Shown: in pieces, positions 32,900-41,352 of the stretch
Layout of the letters: each line of letters starts with the position of its first letter
Numbering within the stretch: the first letter of the stretch is position 1
DNA from: CAVVFX01 sp963747535
GTDB taxonomy: Bacteria > Acidobacteriota > Terriglobia > Bryobacterales > Bryobacteraceae
DNA length: 64,000 nt
Assembly: GCA_963747535.1 (NCBI GenBank)
Contig: CAVVFX010000017.1
Coordinates: 310,001 to 374,000 of the forward strand
Direction of reading: 5' to 3'
The notes under the pieces: generated by a model
Told to the model about the DNA's origin: nothing
The model's input: only the letters and a program-made list of their open reading frames with translations
The model's database searches: none
Made by a program: the position numbers and the translations under genes

Positions 32900-33131
32900 T
32901 GCGAATCTCGCAGACTCCGGGGCCGGTCCCGACCAGGACTAACCCACCTTTCACTCTCACCAGCACCAGGGTGTGTTGAGCGCCGAGGGCTACGCGTTCG
33001 ACCACCTCCATCTCTTTCGGCGCGCGCCGCCGCGGAATCATTAGGCGTTTCCGCTGCAGCACCCACAGCAGAGCGCCTAGCAGTCCGAGCACGACGGCGA
33101 CGGCGGCGAATTGTTCAAGCAGGTCCATCAT
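32880..33131 (-). CDS. fliO: Flagellar biosynthesis protein FliO
   Basis: 83 residues: one membrane helix (about 7-25), a basic RKRLMIPRRR segment, then a small beta domain with VERVALGAQHTLVLVRV. FliO is a scaffold for FliP assembly and is often short and poorly conserved. Position directly before fliP supports the call. A REP element lies just upstream. Confidence 0.85.
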   Translation of the reverse strand: MMDLLEQFAAVAVVLGLLGALLWVLQRKRLMIPRRRAPKEMEVVERVALGAQHTLVLVRVKGGLVLVGTGPGVCEIRNVEISS

Positions 33132-33185
33132 TCGTAGTACCCTTCCCGGCGTAAACGTAAAAACGCCTCCCGGTCAACCTCAAGC

Positions 33186-33233
33186 GGCTGCTGCGCTGCC
33201 GGGCAGACCACAAAAAACGATGGTCTGCCCCAC
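33186..33233. repeat. REP element inside the flagellar operon (fliN-fliO gap)
   Basis: Minus strand: GTGG, then stem GGGCAGACCA / TGGTCTGCCC around TCGTTTTTTG, then GGCAGCGCAGCAGCC. The 10-bp stem is perfect. It sits 5 bp after the fliN stop, so its RNA hairpin is carried in the operon transcript. Confidence 0.88.
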
Positions 33234-33238
33234 GGAGA

Positions 33239-33487
33239 TTAGTCCTCGTTCTTGAAATCCGTGATCCGGATCCCCATGGTGTTTTCGATAATCACGATTT
33301 CGCCAAACGCGACCAGCTTGCCTCCGATGTAGATATCGAGGTTCTCACCGGCCGAGCGCGGCATCTCGATTATGCTGTCCACGTCCATGTCGAGGAGCGC
33401 GCAGATTTTCATTGGCACACGGTCCAGTTCGACCCCGATTTCGAGCGGGACGTCGGCGATTTTGGCGACTTCCTGGGCCGGCGTCAT
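33239..33487 (-). CDS. fliN: Flagellar motor switch protein FliN, short form
   Basis: 82 residues, one SpoA/FliN domain: VPLEIGVELDRVPMKICALL, then IYIGGKLVAFGEIVIIENTMGIRITD. This is the classic C-ring FliN size. ATG 33487 follows AGGGG by seven bases. It lies between flgE and fliO. A second, longer FliN-like protein is at 25566, and the division of labour between the two is unknown. Confidence 0.92.
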   Translation of the reverse strand: MTPAQEVAKIADVPLEIGVELDRVPMKICALLDMDVDSIIEMPRSAGENLDIYIGGKLVAFGEIVIIENTMGIRITDFKNED

Positions 33488-33498
33488 GGATTCATCCC

Positions 33499-35415
33499 CT
33501 ACGGCTGGATTAAGCTAACCGTCTGCTGCAGAATCTGGTCCTCGGTCGTGATCACGCGCGAATTGGCCTGATAGGCGTTCTGCAGCGTGATCAGATTGCT
33601 GAATTCCGTGGCGATGTCGACGGTAGATTGCTCGAGCGCGCCGCCCACAACATTTCCTCGTCCGCCTGTATTCGCGGTCCCGATGATGGGCGCAGCGGTC
33701 TGTGAAGTGGCTTCGAAGTCGTTGTTGCCGACCGAGAGCATGGAATTCGGGTTGGGAATGTTGGCGATCGAGAGTTGCGCGATGGCCACCGATTTGCCGT
33801 TGGAGAATTGCGCCATCAATTGACCTCCGTCGCCCATGGTCACCTCTGTCAGTTGCGCCGCGGCGCTGCCATCCGCCGTGTTGGCCGAGACGGCCGACGC
33901 CTGGTCGACCTGGGTCACGAGTGGATTCCCTGAAGAGTCGTACAGATCCCATGTGATATCGTGCATGACTGCGCCGTCGGCGAGAGGACCGGCAGCGTCG
34001 TTCGGTCCCGATCCGGTCAGGAGGTTTATGGTGCCGCCCGTGAGGGTGGGGGTGAGTAGCTGTCCCGTGTTCGGGTCAAACGTGAGTTGACCGTTCGCTA
34101 CTGTAGCGGTTGCCCCGGAAGCCAGGTCTGAACCGGGCATGGTCACTGAGTAGTTCCAGGTGTTGGCGGCGCCGGCGGGCATGGGCGTATACGCCGGGAC
34201 CGCGGTGCCGCTGTAAGTAGCGGTGAACGCCGCAGTCCCCTGAAGCTGGATATTCGTGTAAGCCGCCGGCGGGCCGGCCGTTGCGCCGGTTTCATCGAGA
34301 ACGGCAGTGACGCCCGTGACACCTGCGGATTTAAGCGCCGCGTTAATGGCATCCACATCGGCGGGGACGGGCCCGGACGCGGTCCCGACATTAGGCACCG
34401 AAACCGTCGTGCCGCCAACCGTAACGTCGAGTTCCGCGGGTCCGGCAGCCGCAAACGTCGTGTTGTTTAAAGAGGTATTCTCAACAACCACAGGGCCTGC
34501 CGTGGCGGCAAGGTCGTTGGCTGTCGTCGACGTTGTTGAAGCGGTGATTGAAAACGCGTTGGCTGACGCGAATTGCAGGGCGCCGGTCGAATCCAGGCTG
34601 GCCGTGATCCCATACGGCTGGAGTTTGGTGTTGAGCGCAGCCATCTGGGCGGTTAGGGTAGTACCGTCGGCCGAGGTGATGGTGACCGCGGTTGGGGTCG
34701 AACCGTTGGATATTAAGAAAGTCGCGGTTTGGCCGGCTTGGACGGGAGATGCGGCGAACGTGGCGCCGGCGGGTTCCAGCGGTACCTGTACTTGATTCTT
34801 AGTGAAGGTGGCCGTCAGCGTGTGCGCAGTGCCGAGCGAGTCGTAGACCGTGATGGGCTGCGAGAATGTTCCGCTGGTGACTCCCGTGGTAGTCCCCGCT
34901 ATGGCAGCAGAGTCGAGGTTCATGCTCAGCGTAACCTTCGTGGAGGCTACCGGAGGAAACAATGTACCCGAGGGGATCGCAATGTCTCCGGTCGCGCCGT
35001 TGGTATTCACCACCCCGTTGGGTCCGGCCGACCAGCCCTGGACCCGCAAGCCGTTGGCGTCGACGAGATAACCGTTTGAGCCGGTGGTAAATGTGCCATC
35101 CCGGCTATAGAGCGTATTGCCATTGCCGTCGGAGATCATGAAAAATCCCTGCCCTTGAATGGCGGCATTCAATCCGCCCAAGCCGGTCTGCAGGGTGCCT
35201 TGCGTGTACTGGGTGATGGTTTGCGGACGAGCCGTCCCCATTCCGAGCGAGAAGCCGTTGGTGCCGCCCATGGTTTCCGCCATCAGGTCCTCAAAGGCGA
35301 CTTCAGTCGTCTTGTAGCCGGTCGTGTCGAGGTTGGCCAGGTCGTTGCCCACCGCGGACACCGCGATGGAATTTGCGTTCAGTGCCGAGAGCGCGGTCGA
35401 AAGAGTTGTAAACAT
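33499..35415 (-). CDS. flgE: Flagellar hook protein FlgE
   Basis: 638 residues, long for FlgE (usually about 400), owing to an expanded Ala/Thr/Gly-rich middle (residues ~190-480) that would be exposed on the hook surface. The N-terminal rod/hook motif ANLDTTGYKTTEVAF and the C-terminal ITLQNAYQANSRVIT form the coiled-coil core. The start ATG has AAGGAG six bases upstream (good). It follows flgD after 37 bp. The bigger subunit and the very long FliK ruler together suggest an unusual hook, though this is inference. Confidence 0.94.
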   Translation of the reverse strand: MFTTLSTALSALNANSIAVSAVGNDLANLDTTGYKTTEVAFEDLMAETMGGTNGFSLGMGTARPQTITQYTQGTLQTGLGGLNAAIQGQGFFMISDGNGNTLYSRDGTFTTGSNGYLVDANGLRVQGWSAGPNGVVNTNGATGDIAIPSGTLFPPVASTKVTLSMNLDSAAIAGTTTGVTSGTFSQPITVYDSLGTAHTLTATFTKNQVQVPLEPAGATFAASPVQAGQTATFLISNGSTPTAVTITSADGTTLTAQMAALNTKLQPYGITASLDSTGALQFASANAFSITASTTSTTANDLAATAGPVVVENTSLNNTTFAAAGPAELDVTVGGTTVSVPNVGTASGPVPADVDAINAALKSAGVTGVTAVLDETGATAGPPAAYTNIQLQGTAAFTATYSGTAVPAYTPMPAGAANTWNYSVTMPGSDLASGATATVANGQLTFDPNTGQLLTPTLTGGTINLLTGSGPNDAAGPLADGAVMHDITWDLYDSSGNPLVTQVDQASAVSANTADGSAAAQLTEVTMGDGGQLMAQFSNGKSVAIAQLSIANIPNPNSMLSVGNNDFEATSQTAAPIIGTANTGGRGNVVGGALEQSTVDIATEFSNLITLQNAYQANSRVITTEDQILQQTVSLIQP

Positions 35416-35452
35416 GTGGTGTCTCCTTGTGTTTCCTTAGGTGGTGTGGGCG

Positions 35453-35767
35453 TTAGCTCACCGGGTTCGTGGTGGTCGTAGTGTCAGCGGTGGAAGAAGT
35501 TGAAGTATTGCCCGATGTCGACTGCGGCGCCAATTCCTGGTTGATCTGCATCAACTGCTCCAGTTGGCTGTAGCCGGTCAACTGGGTAAGAAACTGCACG
35601 CCGTCGGCTGGATTCAGCGGATCCTGATTCTGGATCTGAGAGACCAGCAGTTTCAGGAACGTGTTCTCGCTCGTCAAAGAATCCACCGGGTTCGACGAAC
35701 TCGAATTCGATGTCGATGGCGTGGCATTACTCAAGCTTTGCGTTGGACTGACTATTGAACTTGCCAT
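35453..35767 (-). CDS. flgD: Hook capping protein FlgD, minimal form
   Basis: 104 residues from ATG 35767, which shares one base with the fliK TAA. It keeps only the N-terminal conserved part: ENTFLKLLVSQIQNQDPLNP, then FLTQLTGYSQLEQLM. The tudor/FLN domains of longer FlgD are absent and the C-terminus is Ser/Thr-rich. FlgD caps the growing hook so that FlgE can polymerise. Confidence 0.92.
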   Translation of the reverse strand: MASSIVSPTQSLSNATPSTSNSSSSNPVDSLTSENTFLKLLVSQIQNQDPLNPADGVQFLTQLTGYSQLEQLMQINQELAPQSTSGNTSTSSTADTTTTTNPVS

Positions 35768-38700
35768 TAGACTCCCTTTCCTGCGCCTATGAGCGCGTCT
35801 ATATGCTTCATCCATTCGGCATTGGATCTGCGGCTGCGCCGTGCCGGCGCCGCGTCCGGGTTCTGGGCATTGCGGCCCTGCCGCCGCGGGTCTTCACCCA
35901 TCTGCGAATGCGGCTGATCGCCCGCATTTCGCGTAGTTCCCGCCAAGATTTCAGAATTGTGCCGCGGCGTGTCTCCCGGCGGCCAGGCCTCGGCGTGAAA
36001 ACCGCTTTTCTCCAGCCCGCTAATCAGGTCGTGCACGCTGGCGCGGAGGTCGCTGTTCAGGACGGGATCGGCGCTCTGCACAGCGACATGGAGTTCCCCT
36101 CCGCGGTCGATCAGCTTGACGTCGACCTGTTGGGTATCCGAGGTCAGGTGCAACGTGACATCCCGTACGGGCTGCGTGGGGCGGGGATCCATCGCGGGGA
36201 CCTCGACGACACGGGCCCCTTGACTCTCCGGAGAAGGCTCGATGGGGTCGGTCCGCACCTGCGGTACGGGATTGCCGGAACCGGCCGGCTCCCACCGCGA
36301 GACCGGGTTTGCCAACTCGGCGGGCTTCAATGCGGCCGTATCTCCTGGTGGTGGCGGCGCCGGTGAAGGCTTGTCTTGGCGGGGAGGGTCCTTGTGCTGG
36401 TTTCCCGGTTGCCCATCGGACGCACTCTGTGCCGCGTGACTGAGAGGCTGCGGCGTGGTTTGAGCATTCGCGGGGTTGTCTGGCGCGGCGTTCGCGGGCT
36501 TCAGGGAACTGCTGCTCACAAAAGAATCGTCCGCGGCAGGCTCCTCGATGTCTTGCTCTACAATGCGGGCGCCGAACGCGACCTCAGCGGTAAGTTGCGG
36601 AGCCGCAGCGACGGTGACCGGTGGGGGAGCGTTGACGTTTGAGGACGGTGCCGGGTCGCCACCGGACGACGTATCCGTGGACGGCGTTTCCGTTTGCGGT
36701 GCCATGTCAAAAGCGACCAACGGCGGCAGAGGCGCAACGGGAAGGCTTGGCGGAGCTTTTTCGAAACTTTCAGTCCACGCGGCTCCCGCGGTTTGGCGAT
36801 CGGTGAGCTTTGTCGAAGGCCGCCTGCTATCCGAAGTAGAGAGAGTTGTCGGAGCGTCAGCACTCGGGTTGCCGCTAGCATTTTCGACCGAGCCGTTCGT
36901 GACTGCTGATGTTGTGACTGGACGGATCGGTCGCAGTGCGCTGGCGGTTGGCGTGATCGCGGGTTGTGAACTCGTGATCGGCTGAGAGGCGGCTGAGGTG
37001 ATCGTGGCGGGCGCGCTGGCGATTGGCGTGATGATGGGTCGCGAACCCGGAGCCGTCGTGACCGGCGCACTGGCGATGGGCGTGATGATGGGTTGGGAAC
37101 TCGTTGTCGGCTGAGGGGTTGCTGGAGCGGTCGTGACCGGCGCGCTGGCGATTGGAGCGACCGCGGGTTGGGAAACCGTCGTCGGCTGAGGGGCTGCTGG
37201 AGCGGTCGTGACCGGCGCACTGGCGATGGGCGTGATCGCGGGTTGGGAACTCGTTGTCGGCTGAGGGGTTGCTGGAGCGGTCGTGACCGGCGCGCCGGCG
37301 ATGGGCGTGATCGCAGGTTGGGAACTCGTCGCCGGCTGAGGGGTTGCTGGAGCGGTCTTGACCGGCGCACTGGCGATTGGAGCGACCGCGGGTTGGGAAA
37401 CCGTCGTCGGCTGAGGGGCTGCTGGAGCGGTCATGGCCGGCGCGCTGGCGATTGGAGCGACCGCGGGTTGGGAAACCGTCGTCGGCTGGGGGGTTGCTGG
37501 AGCGGTCGTGGCCGGCGCGCTGGCGATTGGAGCGACCGCGGGTTGGGAAACCGTCGTCGGTTGAGGGGCTGCTGGAGCGATCGTGGCCGGCGCACTGACG
37601 AGGGATGTGATCGCGGGTGGTGCTGGAGCCGTCGCGCCTGGCACGCTGGCGGTTGGCGTGATCGCGGGTTGTGAACTCGTCGTCGGCTGAGGGGCTGCGG
37701 GAGCGGTCGTGGTCGGGACGCTGGCGATTGGCGTGATCGCGGGTTGTGAAATCGTCGACGACTGAGGGACTGCTGGAGCGGTCGTGGCTGGCACGCTGGC
37801 GATTGGAGCGACCGCGGATTGTGAACTCGTTGTCGGCTGAGGGGCCGCTAGGGCCGTCGTGGCGGGCGCGCTGGCGATTGGAGCGACCGCGGGTTGTGAA
37901 CCCGTCGTCGGCTGAGGGACTGCTGGAGCGGTCGTGGTCGGGACGCTGGCGATTGGCGTGATCGCGGGTTGTGAAATCGTCGACGACTGAGGGACTGCTG
38001 GAGCGGTCGTGGCCGGCGCGCTGGCGATTGGAGCGACCGCGGGTTGTGCTGGAGCCGTCGCGGCTGCCACGCTTGCGGTTGGCGTGATCGCGGATTGTGA
38101 ACTCGTGATCGGCTGAGGGGCTGGAGGAGCCGTCGTGGCGGGCGCACTGGCGATTGGCGTGATCACGGGTTGTGAACTCGCTGTTGGCTGAGAGGCTACT
38201 GGGACGATCGTGGCGGGCGCGCTGGCGATTGGCGTGATCGCGGGTTGTGAACTCGTTGTCGGCTGAGGAGCCGCTGAGGCGATAGTGGTTGGCGCGCTGG
38301 CGGTTTGTGAACTTATCGTCGGCTGCTGGTCTGATGGCATGGCGGGCGCACTGGCGATTGGCATGATCGCGGGTTGTGAGCTCGTCATCGGCTTAGGGGC
38401 TGGTAGGGCGCTTCTGACCGCACCACCTGAACTCGGCGCACTCACACGTGAGGTGCTGGTATACGGCGCCCTGGCAACTGACGCGCGTAGCCGGCGGGCA
38501 ACGGGAGCCATACGTGTGATCCCGGGATCCGGGATTGACTGGGCGGCCTTTGGTCTGTTTGCGAACCGGTCACCTGCTACCGGCTCCCTCACGAACGGTG
38601 CACCGCTGTTTGCGATTGGAGAGCCGATAATTGCCGCACGCGTGATAAACCGAGTGGCCTGGGATACCTTCGCTTCACCTCCCGCGACCACCTGGCCGGC

Positions 38701-39579
38701 AAAAGGCGCGCTCGTGCCGTCGGAACGCCGGACCGTTTCAATGGCTGTTGGCGCACCCGCGGGCCATGCGTCTGCCACTGGCGCGCTCCCGAGTGGAGAG
38801 CTGTTGCACTGCAGAATTATACCGGGAGGGCTTATAACCTTTAATTGTGTAATGGGCTGACTTACCGGCGTTGGGTTGGCGGTCAAACCACTTTCGGCCA
38901 GCGCATCAGGAAGCTGCACGCTTGCAACGCCGGAACGCGCAGTCGGCGAAGCTGCTGTCCGAGCGGCTATTACATGCGCGCCGGACGAAGAGGGCATAAT
39001 TGGGTCCAGCGTCGCGTTGGCGGCAACCGACAACGAAGACGACCATCCCGGCCGGTCCGCAACAGGTACGGCAACTCCCGGCGACGAGTGGTTCGTGACA
39101 GGAGCCGCTTCTCGAGGGACAGACTCCGGCTCGATGCCACCGGAAGCCGGCGGTCGACCAATGTCTCCAGCGTAGAGCTTGAGGCCGGTGAAAGACGGAA
39201 TTGCCGGTGCGGACGGCGTTTGGGTTATGGGCAATGTACCCTGGTGCAACTGGCTCGCTTCGGTTGTCGATCGTGCAGTCTGACCTGGACTGAGCGACGC
39301 GGCCGACACGTTATCACCGGTCTGGGGCGGAGAACTTGGATATCCTTCAAATAAAATATTGGTGGTTGGCCAGGCAGGACCGCTCACTCCAGTGGGATCC
39401 GGAGAAGCATCTGCCAAAAAGACCGCCGACGGTTGTTCCGCGCTCTCCGTGGTTTCCGTTGCGCCGCTTCCGAGCAGCAACGCCAGGAAGTTCGTGTCCT
39501 GATCGCCCCGCGCAATACCTGGCGACTTCATTTCCGCCATCGTTTGCGGATTGCCAGCCAGGATGGGCGCAAGAGTCAC
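35767..39579 (-). CDS. fliK: Very long hook-length control protein FliK
   Basis: 1270 residues, about three times the usual FliK. Recognition rests on the C-terminal export-switch domain (about 1140-1240: VTLHLTSDTQQVDVKLIDRG, LRASVHDLISGLEKSGF) and position right before flgD and flgE. Residues ~435-890 consist of about nineteen 19-25 residue repeats like QPTTSSQPAITPIASAPATT. The start is GTG 39579; ATG 39540 is an alternative. Family knowledge: FliK is a molecular ruler for hook length and flips FlhB specificity. Longer rulers give longer hooks in Yersinia/Salmonella-type systems, so a very long hook is predicted. No signal peptide, as expected for a type III substrate. Confidence 0.85.
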   Translation of the reverse strand: MTLAPILAGNPQTMAEMKSPGIARGDQDTNFLALLLGSGATETTESAEQPSAVFLADASPDPTGVSGPAWPTTNILFEGYPSSPPQTGDNVSAASLSPGQTARSTTEASQLHQGTLPITQTPSAPAIPSFTGLKLYAGDIGRPPASGGIEPESVPREAAPVTNHSSPGVAVPVADRPGWSSSLSVAANATLDPIMPSSSGAHVIAARTAASPTARSGVASVQLPDALAESGLTANPTPVSQPITQLKVISPPGIILQCNSSPLGSAPVADAWPAGAPTAIETVRRSDGTSAPFAGQVVAGGEAKVSQATRFITRAAIIGSPIANSGAPFVREPVAGDRFANRPKAAQSIPDPGITRMAPVARRLRASVARAPYTSTSRVSAPSSGGAVRSALPAPKPMTSSQPAIMPIASAPAMPSDQQPTISSQTASAPTTIASAAPQPTTSSQPAITPIASAPATIVPVASQPTASSQPVITPIASAPATTAPPAPQPITSSQSAITPTASVAAATAPAQPAVAPIASAPATTAPAVPQSSTISQPAITPIASVPTTTAPAVPQPTTGSQPAVAPIASAPATTALAAPQPTTSSQSAVAPIASVPATTAPAVPQSSTISQPAITPIASVPTTTAPAAPQPTTSSQPAITPTASVPGATAPAPPAITSLVSAPATIAPAAPQPTTVSQPAVAPIASAPATTAPATPQPTTVSQPAVAPIASAPAMTAPAAPQPTTVSQPAVAPIASAPVKTAPATPQPATSSQPAITPIAGAPVTTAPATPQPTTSSQPAITPIASAPVTTAPAAPQPTTVSQPAVAPIASAPVTTAPATPQPTTSSQPIITPIASAPVTTAPGSRPIITPIASAPATITSAASQPITSSQPAITPTASALRPIRPVTTSAVTNGSVENASGNPSADAPTTLSTSDSRRPSTKLTDRQTAGAAWTESFEKAPPSLPVAPLPPLVAFDMAPQTETPSTDTSSGGDPAPSSNVNAPPPVTVAAAPQLTAEVAFGARIVEQDIEEPAADDSFVSSSSLKPANAAPDNPANAQTTPQPLSHAAQSASDGQPGNQHKDPPRQDKPSPAPPPPGDTAALKPAELANPVSRWEPAGSGNPVPQVRTDPIEPSPESQGARVVEVPAMDPRPTQPVRDVTLHLTSDTQQVDVKLIDRGGELHVAVQSADPVLNSDLRASVHDLISGLEKSGFHAEAWPPGDTPRHNSEILAGTTRNAGDQPHSQMGEDPRRQGRNAQNPDAAPARRSRRSNAEWMKHIDALIGAGKGV
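36930..38310. repeat. Tandem 57-75 bp repeats coding the FliK ruler
   Basis: About nineteen in-frame units, mostly 75 bp (25 codons) with a few of about 57 bp. Each has a TCGTCGGCTGAGGG-like core and a GCGATTGG(A/C)G motif on the plus strand. Neighbouring units are more alike than distant ones, a sign of slippage or unequal exchange. All lengths seen are multiples of three. Confidence 0.85.
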
Positions 39580-39592
39580 GACATCGGGTTAT

Positions 39593-39608
39593 TGCAGAAC
39601 ACTGGCCA
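39593..39608 (-). promoter_or_regulatory. Candidate sigma-54 promoter of the fliK operon
   Basis: Minus strand TGGCCAGTGTTCTGCA: GG and GC are separated by the required 10 bases and most of the TGGCACG-N4-TTGCA consensus is kept. The start of transcription would fall at about 39582, nearly on the GTG, which would favour the downstream ATG at 39540 as true start. Tentative. Confidence 0.35.
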
Positions 39609-39805
39609 TCCGCCGCACAACGCGAATCAACAATTTACGCGGGCGCTCCCGCTAATTTCTTGTCGTGTTGAGCATCCCGAGACAATTTTTTGTCGCGGTC
39701 GCACAAACTCCCTGTTCTTCTTATCGTCCTCGCGCAGAACAGTTTGAATAATTTACGAGAATCTGAGCTTTCGGCCGCCACCTTGCATATAGCAACTCCG
39801 AAATT

Positions 39806-40552
39806 ATGGACCCGCTCTCCATCTCGGCTGCAAGCGGCATGCGGGCTCGCATGGAATCGCTCGACATGCTGGCCAATAACCTCGCTAACGCCACCACGGT
39901 GGGTTACAAAAGCGACCGTGAATTTTACAGTCTGTATGCGTCCGCCGAAGCTACGGCTGGGTCTATGGAGGTGCCGGAAGGCGCGGACACCGTACCCGTG
40001 ATCGAAACGCATTGGACCGATCTGGCGCAAGGCGTCCTGCGGACCACCGGCAATTCACTCGACGTGGCGATCGACGGAAGCGGGTTCTTCACCGTGAAAG
40101 GACCGACCGGCAGCTTATATACGCGCAACGGCAACTTTCGATTATCACCGTCCGGTACGCTGGTCACCGCCGATGGGTACCCAGTGGTAACGGCGAACGG
40201 CGGAAGCATTCAGTCGCAAGCCGAAGCGCCTCTCGAGATTGCGCCGGACGGGATGGTCAACCAACAGGGCCAGTCGCTCGGACAGATCCAACTGGTGAGT
40301 TTCCCGTCGAACTCCGCAATCAATAAGCAGGGTGCCAACTATTTCTATCAGGCCGATCCCAACGCCAAACCGGCCGCCTCGAGCGCGCTCGTGTATCAAG
40401 GCCAATTGGAAGACTCTAATGCGGGCGGCGCAGAAGGCGCGATCCGTTTGGTCGGCATCATGCGGCAGTTTGAGATGCTGCAGCGCGCTGCCAAAATCGG
40501 GGCCGACATGGATCGCCAGTCGGTCGAACAGGTCGCCAAAGTTACGTCATAG
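39806..40552 (+). CDS. flgF: Flagellar basal-body rod protein FlgF
   Basis: 248 residues. It has the rod-protein N-terminal motif LDMLANNLANATTVGYKSDREF and the C-terminal MRQFEMLQRAAKIG helix, with the beta domain GSGFFTVKGPTGSLYTRNGNF between. It forms the proximal part of the rod with FlgG. First gene of the divergent plus-strand flagellar operon. An imperfect sigma-54-like GG-N10-GC motif lies at about 39772-39786. Confidence 0.92.
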   Translation: MDPLSISAASGMRARMESLDMLANNLANATTVGYKSDREFYSLYASAEATAGSMEVPEGADTVPVIETHWTDLAQGVLRTTGNSLDVAIDGSGFFTVKGPTGSLYTRNGNFRLSPSGTLVTADGYPVVTANGGSIQSQAEAPLEIAPDGMVNQQGQSLGQIQLVSFPSNSAINKQGANYFYQADPNAKPAASSALVYQGQLEDSNAGGAEGAIRLVGIMRQFEMLQRAAKIGADMDRQSVEQVAKVTS

Positions 40553-40560
40553 GAGGAAGC

Positions 40561-41352
40561 ATGCTCAGAGCACTTTACAGCGCCGCCAGTGGTATGAACG
40601 CCCAGCAGCTCAACGTCGACAACACCGCCAACAATCTGGCCAATGCCAACAGCACCGGCTACAAGATGAGACGGGCCCAGTTTCAGGACCTGCTGTACCA
40701 GAGTATGGTGCAACCGGGAGCGTCCGCGGGCGCCCAGACCGTGGTTCCCGCAGGCCTGCAACTCGGTCTCGGCACGCGGGCGGCAGGAAATGAGATCGTA
40801 TTTACCCAGGGCGATTTTTCCGAAACAGACAATCCGCTGGATCTCACCATCCAAGGGAAGGGATTCTTCCAGATTCTCCAGCCGAGCGGCACGCTCGCTT
40901 ATACCCGTGCCGGATCGTTCCAACTCAACGCTTCCGGAGCGGTGGTGGATTCCAACGGCAACCAACTCCAACCCCAGATCACCATTCCTCCCGCGGCGCT
41001 GTCCATCACCATCGCGGCGGATGGCACAGTCACGTATACGCTGCCTGGACAGACGGCTGCACAGACTGCCGGGCAGATCCAGTTGGCCAACTTTCAGAAT
41101 CCTGCCGGGCTCAACAGCATCGGCCAGAATCTATACCTTCCGACAGACGCTTCGGGCGAAGCCGTGATCGGAGTTCCAGGCGGCGCGGAGGGGCACGGAA
41201 CGCTGCTGCAAGGTTACACCGAGCAGTCCAACGTCAGCATCGTGGAAGAATTCATCAACCTGATCGCCGCCCAGCGCGCCTACGAGGCCAACTCCAAAGT
41301 AGTGAAGGCGGCCGACGAAATGTATCAACAGGTCAACAACCTGACACAATGA
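40561..41352 (+). CDS. flgG: Flagellar distal rod protein FlgG
   Basis: 263 residues, the standard length. Motifs: MLRALYSAASGMNAQQLNVD, NNLANANSTGYKMRRAQF, GKGFFQILQPSGTLAYTRAG, and the C-terminal EFINLIAAQRAYEANSKVV. Eight bases after flgF with AGGAGG before the ATG. The TGA overlaps the ATG of flgA (ATGA). Confidence 0.96.
   Translation: MLRALYSAASGMNAQQLNVDNTANNLANANSTGYKMRRAQFQDLLYQSMVQPGASAGAQTVVPAGLQLGLGTRAAGNEIVFTQGDFSETDNPLDLTIQGKGFFQILQPSGTLAYTRAGSFQLNASGAVVDSNGNQLQPQITIPPAALSITIAADGTVTYTLPGQTAAQTAGQIQLANFQNPAGLNSIGQNLYLPTDASGEAVIGVPGGAEGHGTLLQGYTEQSNVSIVEEFINLIAAQRAYEANSKVVKAADEMYQQVNNLTQ

Noticed and set aside
37093..37674. Open plus-strand frame of ~190 codons with regular Arg/Gly repeats opposite fliK
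   Set aside because: Shadow of the FliK repeats; the composition is an echo of the 75-bp unit and the other strand holds the recognisable flagellar gene.
36930..38310. Regular 57-75 bp repeats as a possible CRISPR array
   Set aside because: Units are coding, in frame, without constant-repeat/unique-spacer structure, and no cas genes are near.
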